Assembly: GCA_005881235.1 (NCBI GenBank)
Contig: VBEQ01000158.1
Location: 1 to 31,928 of the forward strand
Source of the DNA: Chloroflexota bacterium
Lineage (GTDB): Bacteria > Chloroflexota > Dormibacteria > CF-121
Direction of reading: 5' to 3'
Length of the DNA stretch: 31,928 nucleotides
The first letter of the stretch is position 1. The number at the start of each line of letters is the position of its first letter. The position numbers were made by a program, and so were the translations under genes. The notes beneath the pieces are model-generated. The model did no database searches. It was given only the letters and a program-made list of their open reading frames with translations, and was not told where the DNA came from. Below are positions 15,927-23,633 of the stretch, in pieces.

Positions 15927-17090
15927 GTGTCGACGCCTCCCTTCGCGGCTCCGGCCGGTACCGCCGCCCCGGCCGTCCGGAAGGTTCGAGCGGCCTTCGT
16001 CGCCCAGGCCGCGCTGATCGGTTCGGCGCTCGCCCTCTATGCCCTGGTGCTGGTCCAGGGCGGCTGGCATCACCAGGACCTCGACGCCTACCTGGCGGCC
16101 GCCCGGGCCGTCTTAAACGGCCAGCCGCTCTATGCGCCCTTCCTCCACCATCCGTTCCCCGACCCGGCGTTGCGACCCGCCTACATCTACCCGCCGGTCT
16201 TCGCGCTCCTCGTCGCACCGCTGGGGCTCCTTTCGGACGCCGCCGCGAACATCCTCTGGCTCGCGGTCGGGCAGGCCGCACTGGTCGCGGCCCTGCTCCT
16301 GACGCTCCGCTGGCTGCGGCCACCGGCGTGGGCGGTAACGGCGATCCTCTGCGCCACCGCCAGCTTCTATCCCCTCTGGGTCGATGCGGTCCAGGGCCAG
16401 GCCAACCTGCTCATCCTCCTCCTCGTCACCGGCGGCATCGCCGGCATCGCGCAGGGCAACGCCAAGTTCGGCGCCGCACTCGGCGTGGCGGCCGCGCTGA
16501 AGTTGACCCCTCTTCTCCTGCTCGCCTGGCTCCTCCTGGACCGCCGCTTCCGCGAGGCGGCCCGCCAGGTTGTCCCTGCGCTGGCGCACGGCTCGGCGAT
16601 CTATGCCAATCAGTCGCTGCAGGGCGTCATCGCCCGGGTTGGCACCAACAATCCATACACGCCGCCATGGACGGTTGTGTCATGGGCTTATCTGGTCGCG
16701 CCGACCTTGATCGTCGCCTTCATCGGGCTCTGGATGGTGCGGACGCGCCGTCAGCCGGCGATGCTCCGCGCGGCGGCCTTTCTTCCCCTCGTACCGCTCG
16801 CGTCGTCGGTCACCTGGCCGCATCACCTGGTTCTCCTTCTGCCGGTCATCTGGTTCGGCTTCATCGCGATCGCCGGGCGCGGGTGGCCGCTCCCATCGAC
16901 GATCGCAATGGGTCTTCTGCTGCTGCTCTTCAGTGTCGTCGCCCGCTGGCCGGTCGGTCCCGCCTTCAACCAGCCCGGCTTTCGCGCGGCCCAGACGGCT
17001 GACCCGACCGTCTTCGTCGTGGCCAACGCCTTGTGCTTCGGGACGCTGGCTCTCTTTCTGCTGGCACCATGGCTGCTGCGCTCCCGCTGA
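15927..17090 (+). CDS. GT87/DUF2029-family membrane glycosyltransferase, apparently missing one transmembrane segment
   Basis: This 387-residue protein starts at GTG. The first loop HHQDLDAYLAAARAVLNGQPLY has the GT87 Asp-x-x-x-Tyr pattern. YIYPPVFALLVAPLGLL, VQGQANLLILLL and AAALKLTPLLLLAWLLLDRR follow, all highly typical. Immediately after DRRFREAARQ the chain reads VVPALAHGSAIYANQSLQG. In relatives, including the gene at 10509, about 30 residues with a membrane helix and the end of an external loop lie between these two points. The flanks are in frame, so this looks like an in-frame deletion, which could invert the topology of everything after it. The catalytic first half is intact. The next gene starts inside its last 22 bases. 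Confidence 0.82.
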   Translation: MSTPPFAAPAGTAAPAVRKVRAAFVAQAALIGSALALYALVLVQGGWHHQDLDAYLAAARAVLNGQPLYAPFLHHPFPDPALRPAYIYPPVFALLVAPLGLLSDAAANILWLAVGQAALVAALLLTLRWLRPPAWAVTAILCATASFYPLWVDAVQGQANLLILLLVTGGIAGIAQGNAKFGAALGVAAALKLTPLLLLAWLLLDRRFREAARQVVPALAHGSAIYANQSLQGVIARVGTNNPYTPPWTVVSWAYLVAPTLIVAFIGLWMVRTRRQPAMLRAAAFLPLVPLASSVTWPHHLVLLLPVIWFGFIAIAGRGWPLPSTIAMGLLLLLFSVVARWPVGPAFNQPGFRAAQTADPTVFVVANALCFGTLALFLLAPWLLRSR

Positions 17091-18697
17091 GTCGGCCGTC
17101 GGCCACGCCGTTGCCGGCATCTCGGCAATGGCCGCGGTTCGCACTCGTTCTCGCTGTGGTCGTGGCGATCATCTCGCTCCTCCCCTATCTGCTCGCCTAT
17201 CTCTGGACCCCGCCGGGGCATCACTTCGCGGGTTTCTTCTTCATCGCCGACGATGCCACGACCTACCTCGCGAAGATGCGCCAGGGGGCGGACGGCTCAT
17301 GGCTCTGGAACGACCCCTACACCAGCGAGCCCCACGGCGGCGTCTTCCTCTTCTCCTTCTACCTGCTGTTCGGCCACCTGGCGGCGCTGCTTCATCTCCC
17401 GCTGATCGCCGCCTATCACCTGGCCCGCATCTCCGGCGCGATCGCCCTCGTGCTCGCCGCCGACCAGCTCTGCCGCCGCGTGCTGCCCACGGAGCTCCGC
17501 CGCCTCGCGCTGCTGCTCGTGGTCCTGGCATCGGGCGCCGGGTTTCTCGCTCAGGCGCTGGGCAACCCCTCGGTCTTCGGCAGCCGGGTCGAGGCACTCG
17601 ACCTCCACCTTCCGGAGATCAGCGGCTGGTACTCGATCCTGGCGATCCCCCATTTCACGTGGGCGACCGCGCTGATCATCGTGGCGCTGCTGGGCTTGCT
17701 CCGCATCGCCGACGCGCCCGCCTGGCGTCCGCTGGCGGTTGCCTCCGCCGCGCTGATCGCGCTCACCGCCATCCATCCGCAGATGATCCCCGTCCTCAGT
17801 GTCATCTGGGTCGCCTATCGAGGCGTGCTCCTGGCATGGGGCGAGCGGCCCTCGATCCGGTCGATGGCGGCCCAGCTCGTGCCGTTTGTGGCAACCATCC
17901 CCCTGCTCGCCTACAACGCCTGGATCCTCTTCCGCGATCCGACGATCGCCGAGTGGGCACGCCAGTGGCGGCATCAGGCGCCCGGACCGGTGAGCCTCGT
18001 GGTGAGCCTCGGCCTGCCGCTGCTGGCCGCCACGGTCGGGATGGTGATCGCCTGGCGGCGCCGCGACCGCGGCCTGGCGCTCCTCGTTGTCTGGCCACCG
18101 CTGGTGCTGGCGCTGCTCTACCTGCCCAACATCGCGAACATCCAGCGCCGGCTGCTCGACGCGCTCTACGTGCCGGTTGGCATCCTCGCCGCGGTCGGCA
18201 TTCGCAGCCTGACCTCGCGTCTGCGTCGCGCGCGCACGCGCCGGATCGAGGCGATCCTCGTCACCACCTGCTGCCTCTCGTCGCTGATCGTCTTCGCCAT
18301 CGCGTTGCGATTCGCGTCGGGGGCGTTCGCGGAGGCCTACGTCGCCGACGATAGCTGGCGGGCCATGCAATGGCTCTCGTCGCATCGCAACCCCACCGAT
18401 CGGGCGCTGAGCTCACCGGGTGCGGGGCAGCTACTCCCCGCATGGGCGGGCGTTTCCGTCTATGTCGGGCATTACAGCGAGACGCTCGATTATTTCCAGA
18501 AGATCCGCAACGTCTCGGAGGTGTTGAAACCGGGTGTACCCGAGGCGACGGTGCGAGCCTTCCTGCACGACAACGGCATCACGATGCTCTACTGGGGCCC
18601 GGACGAGACATCGACCGGCTTCCAGCCCGCGACCCAGTCCTATCTTGAGCCCATCCATCAGGACGGGGCCGTCACCATCTACCGCGTTCACTGGTGA
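17069..18697 (+). CDS. Polytopic membrane protein with soluble C-terminal domain, GT-C-like (paralogue of the gene at 12948-14549)
   Basis: The protein is about 542 residues when started at ATG 17069; GTG 17033 would add 12 residues, and neither start has a clear ribosome site. It has about 11 helices and a soluble C-terminal domain from about residue 430. The first loop contains IADDATTYLAKMRQGADGSWLWNDPYTSEP, where Asp-Asp is a candidate catalytic pair. PEISGWYSILAIPHFTWATALII and ALTAIHPQMIPVL come later. The tail has WLSSHRNPTDRALSSPGAG and ends IYRVHW. It overlaps the upstream GT87 gene and is probably coupled to it. A glycosyltransferase role is inferred from topology and context only. 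Confidence 0.72.
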   Translation: MAAALPLSRPSATPLPASRQWPRFALVLAVVVAIISLLPYLLAYLWTPPGHHFAGFFFIADDATTYLAKMRQGADGSWLWNDPYTSEPHGGVFLFSFYLLFGHLAALLHLPLIAAYHLARISGAIALVLAADQLCRRVLPTELRRLALLLVVLASGAGFLAQALGNPSVFGSRVEALDLHLPEISGWYSILAIPHFTWATALIIVALLGLLRIADAPAWRPLAVASAALIALTAIHPQMIPVLSVIWVAYRGVLLAWGERPSIRSMAAQLVPFVATIPLLAYNAWILFRDPTIAEWARQWRHQAPGPVSLVVSLGLPLLAATVGMVIAWRRRDRGLALLVVWPPLVLALLYLPNIANIQRRLLDALYVPVGILAAVGIRSLTSRLRRARTRRIEAILVTTCCLSSLIVFAIALRFASGAFAEAYVADDSWRAMQWLSSHRNPTDRALSSPGAGQLLPAWAGVSVYVGHYSETLDYFQKIRNVSEVLKPGVPEATVRAFLHDNGITMLYWGPDETSTGFQPATQSYLEPIHQDGAVTIYRVHW

Positions 18698-18750
18698 CGA
18701 TCGCCGGCCAGGAGAGCGCGGCGTCAGGATTCCTGTTCTAATTTGCGAGC

Positions 18751-19767
18751 ATGAAGACGGTAATCACCGGAGGCGCTGGCTTCATTGGCTGCAACCTGGC
18801 GGCCCACGCGATGAGAGCTGGCGACCAGGTTGTCGTCCTCGACAACCTCGCCCGCCCTGGCGCGGCGGCCAACGCTCAATGGCTCGCCACGCTCGGTGGC
18901 GACCTCTCCGTCATCCACGCCGACGTTCGAGACTATCAAGCCGTGCGCGCGGCGGTGCGGGACGCGCAAGCCGTCTACCATCTTGCGGCACAGGTAGCCG
19001 TTACCACATCCGTGATCGATCCCAGGAGCGATTTTGAGATTAACGCGCTGGGCACGCTCAACGTGCTTGAGGCAGTACGGGCCGAATGTCCTGGCGCATT
19101 CCTCGCGTACAGCTCAACGAATAAGGTCTACGGTTCGATGCAAGAGGTTGGCGTGCAGCGCAACGGAACTCGCTACGAGTTCGCTCATCTCAGCGAGGGA
19201 ATCGGCGAAACCCAGTTACTCGATTTCCACTCCCCCTATGGCTGCTCCAAAGGAGCAGGCGACCAGTACGTGCGAGATTATTCGCGCATCTACGGTCTCC
19301 GCACCGTCGTTTTTCGGCAAAGTTGCATCTACGGACCGCGCCAGGTTGGAAGTGAGGATCAGGGGTGGGTCGCGCACCTCATGATCCAAGCGCTGAGGGG
19401 AGACACGATCGTTATTTATGGAGATGGGCTGCAGGTGCGTGACATCTTGCATGTTGACGACCTCATCGCATGCTATGCGGCGGCGCACAAGGCCATCGAC
19501 GCCGTCTCCGGAAAAGTATTCAATATCGGTGGTGGTCCGCTGAACACCCTGTCGTTGGTTGAACTGATTGCGTACCTCCAGGAACGGCTCGGTCACCCCG
19601 TGGCGTACGAGTTCGCTCCCTGGCGTGCCGGCGACCAACGTGTCTATGTGAGCAACGTGAGTAAGGCACGCGACGAATTGCACTGGAAACCATCGATCGA
19701 CGTCCCTATCGGTCTCGATCGGTTGATGCAGTGGCTTCGCGAAAGCGACCTCGCGCGCCTCGCCTAG
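18751..19767 (+). CDS. NAD-dependent epimerase, CDP-paratose 2-epimerase (TyvE/RfbE)-like
   Basis: This 338-residue extended short-chain dehydrogenase has the Rossmann motif GGAGFIG at 7-13. Its active site has SST at 121-123, NKVYG at 125-129, Tyr163 and Lys167 (SPYGCSKGAGDQYV). The combination NKVYG, LDFHSPYGCSKG and SEDQGWVAHL is what I recall of CDP-paratose/CDP-tyvelose 2-epimerases. That enzyme converts CDP-paratose to CDP-tyvelose, a 3,6-dideoxyhexose donor. The partner genes for making CDP-paratose are not in the window, so the substrate may differ. The gene is AT-richer than its neighbours: two 60-base lines inside it count 53% G+C, against 70% in a membrane gene nearby. This suggests later acquisition. 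A 53-base gap separates it from the upstream gene, and it converges on the GT2 operon. Confidence 0.85.
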   Translation: MKTVITGGAGFIGCNLAAHAMRAGDQVVVLDNLARPGAAANAQWLATLGGDLSVIHADVRDYQAVRAAVRDAQAVYHLAAQVAVTTSVIDPRSDFEINALGTLNVLEAVRAECPGAFLAYSSTNKVYGSMQEVGVQRNGTRYEFAHLSEGIGETQLLDFHSPYGCSKGAGDQYVRDYSRIYGLRTVVFRQSCIYGPRQVGSEDQGWVAHLMIQALRGDTIVIYGDGLQVRDILHVDDLIACYAAAHKAIDAVSGKVFNIGGGPLNTLSLVELIAYLQERLGHPVAYEFAPWRAGDQRVYVSNVSKARDELHWKPSIDVPIGLDRLMQWLRESDLARLA

Positions 19768-19792
19768 GACAGCGGCGTCTGGCGGTTTCCGA

Positions 19793-20551
19793 CTAGGCGG
19801 AAGCCCGCCGCTCGTCGGTCTTGGCTGCCGGAGTCGGATGTCGTCGGACACGGCCCGGGATGGCCAGGAGCTCGAGGAACATCGCGGCCGAGTGCCGGAT
19901 CGGATGCACCCGGCTCTGCGGCGAGTTGATCCAGCGGGTCGGGACTTCGACGATCTTGAACCCGGCCTGCTGCGCGCGGTAGAGGACCTCGACATCGAAG
20001 CCGAAGCCGCGCGTCTGCAGCTGCGGGAAGACCCGGTCCGCGACTTCGGCCGTGAAGGCCTTGAAGCCGCACTGCGTATCTCGCACACCGCCGAGCACGA
20101 AGATTCGCACCAGCCGGTTGAAGATCTTGCCCATCGTCTCCCGATACCAGGGCTGGTGGAGTTCCACCTGTGACTCCCGCAAGCCGCGCGAGGCGATCGC
20201 GACCCCGGCACCAGCACGCAGCGGTCGCAGCAGCTTCTCCATGTCGTCGATCGGGACGCTGAGATCGGCGTCACTGAAGATCCGGTAGCGGCCGCGGGCG
20301 GCGGCCATCCCGAGGCGGACGGCGCCCCCCTTGCCCCCATTGCGCTCCGCCACGACCAGCGAGAGCTGCGGCCAGCGGGCGGCGCGCTCGCGAACGAGCT
20401 GGACGGTGGTGTCGCGGCTGCCATCGTCCACCACGATCACCTCGGCGGGAACGCTGATCGTTGCGAGATGGCGCTGCACCCGATCGAGCGTCGCCGGAAG
20501 CCGGAGCGCCTCGTTGAACGCCGGAATCACAATCGAGATCTCAGGCGTCAT
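19793..20551 (-). CDS. GT2 glycosyltransferase, dolichyl-phosphate beta-glucosyltransferase (ALG5)-like
   Basis: The 252-residue protein is a single GT2 domain: VIPAFNEALRLPATLD near the N-terminus, VVDDGSRDTT, then ERNGGKGGAVRLGMAAARG and SDADLSVPIDDM. The GGKGGAVR and DAD pair is the hallmark of ALG5-type enzymes, which make polyprenyl-phosphate glucose from UDP-glucose. Later GGVRDTQCGFKAF and RGFGFDVEVLYRAQ also fit. The frame runs back to 20854, but ATG 20551 overlaps the stop of the upstream GT2 gene by four bases and begins the domain exactly, so it is chosen. There is no membrane helix. The product could supply donors to the nine GT-C-like proteins in this region (inference). Confidence 0.88.
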   Translation of the reverse strand: MTPEISIVIPAFNEALRLPATLDRVQRHLATISVPAEVIVVDDGSRDTTVQLVRERAARWPQLSLVVAERNGGKGGAVRLGMAAARGRYRIFSDADLSVPIDDMEKLLRPLRAGAGVAIASRGLRESQVELHQPWYRETMGKIFNRLVRIFVLGGVRDTQCGFKAFTAEVADRVFPQLQTRGFGFDVEVLYRAQQAGFKIVEVPTRWINSPQSRVHPIRHSAAMFLELLAIPGRVRRHPTPAAKTDERRASA

Positions 20552-21270
20552 GCCGCGCGTTCTACCTTCCGCATCTCCGCTCGAAACGCGAGCAGCTCCG
20601 CAAACGCGCGGATCACAACGCGGATGTTCGCCCCGGTCTGCTTGCCCGCTTTCCTGGGGTAATGGTGCACCGGGACCTCGACCACCCGGGCATGAAGCTG
20701 ACGAGCCAGCACCAGCATCTCGGTGTTGATCAGGGCTCCCTCCGAGTGGAGTTCCATGCGCGCGACCAGGTCGCTGCGCGTGAGCCGGAAGGCGCAATTC
20801 ACGTCGCGCACCAGCCGGCCGAAGAGGAAGCGCACCAGCGTGAAAAACGCCCACGCATTGAGCCGCCGCAGCAGCGGATCGCGACGATGCTTGCGGTATC
20901 CGGCCACGATGTCCGCATCCGCCGCGCGCGCAAGGAGCAGCCCGACTTCCGCCGGGTCGAACTGGTTATCGGCATCCATCAGGAAGATCCACGACAGGCG
21001 CGCGGCGCTAAATCCCGACCGTAGCGCCGCTCCGTAGCCGCGATTGACCGGGTGGCGGATGACGCGCAGATTCGGGTGCACCGCCTTGAGCCGTTCCAGC
21101 ACCGCCGGGGTGCCGTCCTGGCTGCCGTCATCGACGACGATGATCTCGAATCCGCGCGTGAAGGTCTGCAGGGCGCTGGCCATCCGGCCCACCGACTGCT
21201 CCAGGTTGGCCTCCTCGTTGTAGGCGGGCATCACCGCGCTGATCTCCACCGCCGTCACGGGCGCGGTCAT
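20548..21270 (-). CDS. GT2 glycosyltransferase, dolichyl-phosphate mannosyltransferase (DPM1)-like
   Basis: This 240-residue protein has MPAYNEEANLEQSV at the N-terminus, VVDDGSQDGT, HPVNRGYGAALRSGF, and the metal/donor motif DADNQFDPAEV. It continues with GYRKHRRDPLLRRLNAWAFF and VRDVNCAFRL, standard for DPM-like and DesK/ArnC-like GT2 enzymes. The family transfers a sugar from a nucleotide donor to polyprenyl phosphate on the cytoplasmic face. It has no C-terminal membrane pair, so it is the soluble DPM1-only type. It overlaps both neighbours by four bases: the ALG5-like gene downstream and the polytopic gene upstream. Three consecutive coupled genes thus combine two carrier-charging enzymes and one likely carrier user. 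Confidence 0.88.
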   Translation of the reverse strand: MTAPVTAVEISAVMPAYNEEANLEQSVGRMASALQTFTRGFEIIVVDDGSQDGTPAVLERLKAVHPNLRVIRHPVNRGYGAALRSGFSAARLSWIFLMDADNQFDPAEVGLLLARAADADIVAGYRKHRRDPLLRRLNAWAFFTLVRFLFGRLVRDVNCAFRLTRSDLVARMELHSEGALINTEMLVLARQLHARVVEVPVHHYPRKAGKQTGANIRVVIRAFAELLAFRAEMRKVERAA

Positions 21271-22832
21271 GGTGCGAAGCCTACTCGGATGAATACGGTG
21301 GCCACATCGTCTCGGCTGAGCAGGCGAAAGTCCGCGTCCTGGCCAAGGACGCCGGTCAGCGGGTGCGCGCTGGGCAGCACGATGGCGTCGGGGTGGGCCT
21401 GGGTGAGGACGTCCTGCCAGCCGGACGCGAGGTAGCTGACACGGAGGTAGCGGCTGAAGACTTGCGGGCCGTAGACCTCGACGCGGCCGTCGATGTAGAC
21501 CCGGCCGCCGTCGGGATAGAGACGCCAGAGCAGGTACCCGCCGTAGTCGTAGTAATTGAAGACCCGCACCGGCCGGCCGGCTCGCGCCAGCGCGTCCGCC
21601 GCCTGCACCGGGAGCGCCGCCTTGATCGAGGCGGCCTGCGCCTCCGGCCGCAAGTTGGGAACGGCCCGGTAGGCGATCATGCCGGTTGCCACCACCATCA
21701 GGAGCAGCAGGTTGATCGCGCCCAGGGTCGCCGTCTGACCCATCGGGCGGGCGGGCGTCCAGCGCAGGGCCGCCTGCGCGAGCGGCCGCTGATCAGTCCG
21801 CGGGAACAGGCTGGAGGCGAGGCCGAGCAACGCCTGGGCGCAGCGCGCCATGAGCGGCGCGGCGGCGAGGACGAAGAGCGGCACGTGCCGCTGCGACGAC
21901 AGCGCGAGGTAGAGGAGCGCGAACGCGAGCAGCCACTCGCTGGTGCGGGCCCGCACGCGACCCGTCGCCAGCCCGGCGAGCAGCAGGAAGATGATCCCCT
22001 CCACGAGCAGCCCCGGCAGTGAGTGGAAGTCCGGCGACGCCCATTCCTGGATGTTGTTCTGAATGAGGGGCGAGGTGAGGGTGCCAAGGGAAAAGAGGAT
22101 CGTCTGGATGCCGAACGGGTTGATGAACGAAAGCACGCAGCCCGCTCCGATTGCCGCCGCGAGAGCTGTCAGGCGGCGCCGCGGCATGGTGCCCTCCCCC
22201 GTCCGCCAGGCGTCGACCGCTTCGCCGGCCACAAAGAGCCCGCTGATGATGACACCGACGACGAACGCCGAGTGCAGGTTCGCCCAGAGCCAGATGAAGG
22301 GCGGCAGCATCCACGCGTGCAGCCGGCCCGCCCGATACTCGATCAGCCCGAGCAGGAGCAGGCCGCAGAACAGCACGTTGAGCAACTGAGGCCGCGCTCC
22401 CCAGGCGGTCGAGCCGGCCAACGCGCCGACCAGGGTCAGGACGACCGCCGCCGAAGCGGTCAGTCCAGTCCGGCGCAGCAGCAGGTAGAGGCAGACCGCG
22501 GCCGCCGTCACCACCCCGGCGAAGACCGCAACCAGCCACGGCAGACCGCCCGCCTGGAAGAGGAGGTACATCGCGAGATCGGCCAGCCATTCATGCATCA
22601 CCCAGGGATGGCCAGCGGCGCTGAACGAATACACGTCGGCGTGGGGGATCGCGTGCGTCGCCAGCATCAACCGCCCGTTTGCCAGGTGCCACCAGAGGTC
22701 GGGATCGAGTGGCGGCACCGCCGCCAGGCTGAAGATGGCGGTGAATAGGAGACCGCGAAGCACCACCGTGCTGGTCACCCGGCGAAGCGCGCCGGCGCAA
22801 GCCACCATCATGGCAGCGCGGGCCGTCCCCAC
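21267..22832 (-). CDS. Polytopic membrane protein, GT-C-like, DPDxWWHL family (paralogue of the gene at 7712-9301)
   Basis: This 521-residue protein has about ten helices and a C-terminal soluble domain. After helix 1 it reads DPDLWWHLANGRLMLATHAI (43 onward), then PHADVYSFSAAGHPWVMHEWLADLAMY, matching the protein encoded at 7712-9301 segment by segment. Both also share WxNLHxxFVxG, xFINPFG/IVNPNGW, an EWxSPxF stretch, and a C-terminal NYYDYGGYLLWR/NVYGWGGYLIFR followed by IDGR/FGDA. The loop-1 Asp residues fit a GT-C enzyme. ATG 22832 is the longest start, and ATG 22811 or 22808 are possible. The 3' end overlaps the DPM1-like gene by four bases. It follows the WecG-like gene after a 45-base gap. 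Confidence 0.75.
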   Translation of the reverse strand: MGTARAAMMVACAGALRRVTSTVVLRGLLFTAIFSLAAVPPLDPDLWWHLANGRLMLATHAIPHADVYSFSAAGHPWVMHEWLADLAMYLLFQAGGLPWLVAVFAGVVTAAAVCLYLLLRRTGLTASAAVVLTLVGALAGSTAWGARPQLLNVLFCGLLLLGLIEYRAGRLHAWMLPPFIWLWANLHSAFVVGVIISGLFVAGEAVDAWRTGEGTMPRRRLTALAAAIGAGCVLSFINPFGIQTILFSLGTLTSPLIQNNIQEWASPDFHSLPGLLVEGIIFLLLAGLATGRVRARTSEWLLAFALLYLALSSQRHVPLFVLAAAPLMARCAQALLGLASSLFPRTDQRPLAQAALRWTPARPMGQTATLGAINLLLLMVVATGMIAYRAVPNLRPEAQAASIKAALPVQAADALARAGRPVRVFNYYDYGGYLLWRLYPDGGRVYIDGRVEVYGPQVFSRYLRVSYLASGWQDVLTQAHPDAIVLPSAHPLTGVLGQDADFRLLSRDDVATVFIRVGFAP

Positions 22833-22877
22833 GAGTCGCGGGTCATCGGCGGTGGCACACCCTCTGTAACGGGCGGG

Positions 22878-23633
22878 TCACAGGCTTCCTTCATCCGCGT
22901 GCTTACCCTCGCGCATCACGTGAATGACGAAGCGGGGCAGCGCGAGCATGCGGCGCCAGCGCCATGGCTCCCGGCTCAAGCGATGCAGCCATTCCAGGCC
23001 GTGATCGCGCATCCACCGAGGGGCGCGCCGAGCTCGACCGGAGATGAAGTCGAAGCTTCCACCCACACCCATGCCGACGATCGCGCCCGAGCGGGCGAGG
23101 TTGCGGGCGAGCCAGGCTTCTTCCGCGGGAGAGCCATAGCCCAGGAAGAGCAGCTCGGCACCACTCGACCGAACCGCCGCCGTGGTGATCGGGTCGCTGG
23201 CAGGATCGGGTGAGCCGGAGCCGAAGCCGGTGTGGCTGCCGGCCAGGGTGAACCCGGGATACCGATCTCGAAGGACGCGACCGGCCGCTTCCGCGACTCC
23301 CGGCGCGCCCCCCAGGAAGAAAAAACGCCAACCCTCGCCGGCGCCGCGCGCCGCCAGCTTCTCGACGAAGTCGACGCCGGGGACACGCTCCGGCAGGGGA
23401 TGGCCCAGCCGGCGCGCTGCCCATAGCACCCCCGCTCCATCGGCCAGCGCCAGGTCGGCGCCGCGAAGCAAGGCTCCGAACGCCGGGTCACGCCCAGCGT
23501 GCATGATCCGCTCCGGATTGACGCTGATGACCAGGCGCGGACGCCCCTCGGTGATGGCGCGGGCGACCCAGTCGATCGCCTCGGCCTCGGTCAGCGGGTC
23601 GATCGGCACCCCGAGCAGGGTAAAGCGCGTCAC
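22878..23633 (-). CDS. WecG/TagA/CpsF-family glycosyltransferase (GT26)
   Basis: The 251-residue protein has the family signature: VNPERIMHAGRDPAFGALL, then GADLALADGAGVLWAARRLG with the conserved Asp-Gly, then PERVPGVDFVEKL. It continues with FFLGGAPGVAEAA, a LFLGYGSPAEEAWLARN segment equivalent to the family's GxPkQE region, and VGGSFDFISGRARRAP. These enzymes add ManNAc or a related HexNAc(A) to a lipid-linked GlcNAc on the cytoplasmic face, in teichoic acid linkage, enterobacterial common antigen or capsule synthesis. The ATG overlaps the stop of the upstream GT4 gene by four bases. It suggests that at least one lipid-linked oligosaccharide is built by this cluster. Confidence 0.9.
   Translation of the reverse strand: MTRFTLLGVPIDPLTEAEAIDWVARAITEGRPRLVISVNPERIMHAGRDPAFGALLRGADLALADGAGVLWAARRLGHPLPERVPGVDFVEKLAARGAGEGWRFFFLGGAPGVAEAAGRVLRDRYPGFTLAGSHTGFGSGSPDPASDPITTAAVRSSGAELLFLGYGSPAEEAWLARNLARSGAIVGMGVGGSFDFISGRARRAPRWMRDHGLEWLHRLSREPWRWRRMLALPRFVIHVMREGKHADEGSL

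Noticed and set aside
14601..16073. Minus-strand frame of 490 codons overlapping the gene at 14549-15868
   Set aside because: It is Arg/Pro/His-rich without membrane helices, while the other frame encodes a typical polytopic protein with sensible overlaps to its neighbours.
16933..18354. Plus-strand frame of 473 codons in another frame of the gene at 17069
   Set aside because: Its low-complexity Arg/Pro/Ala composition indicates a shadow. The alternative frame has clear membrane helices and a paralogue.
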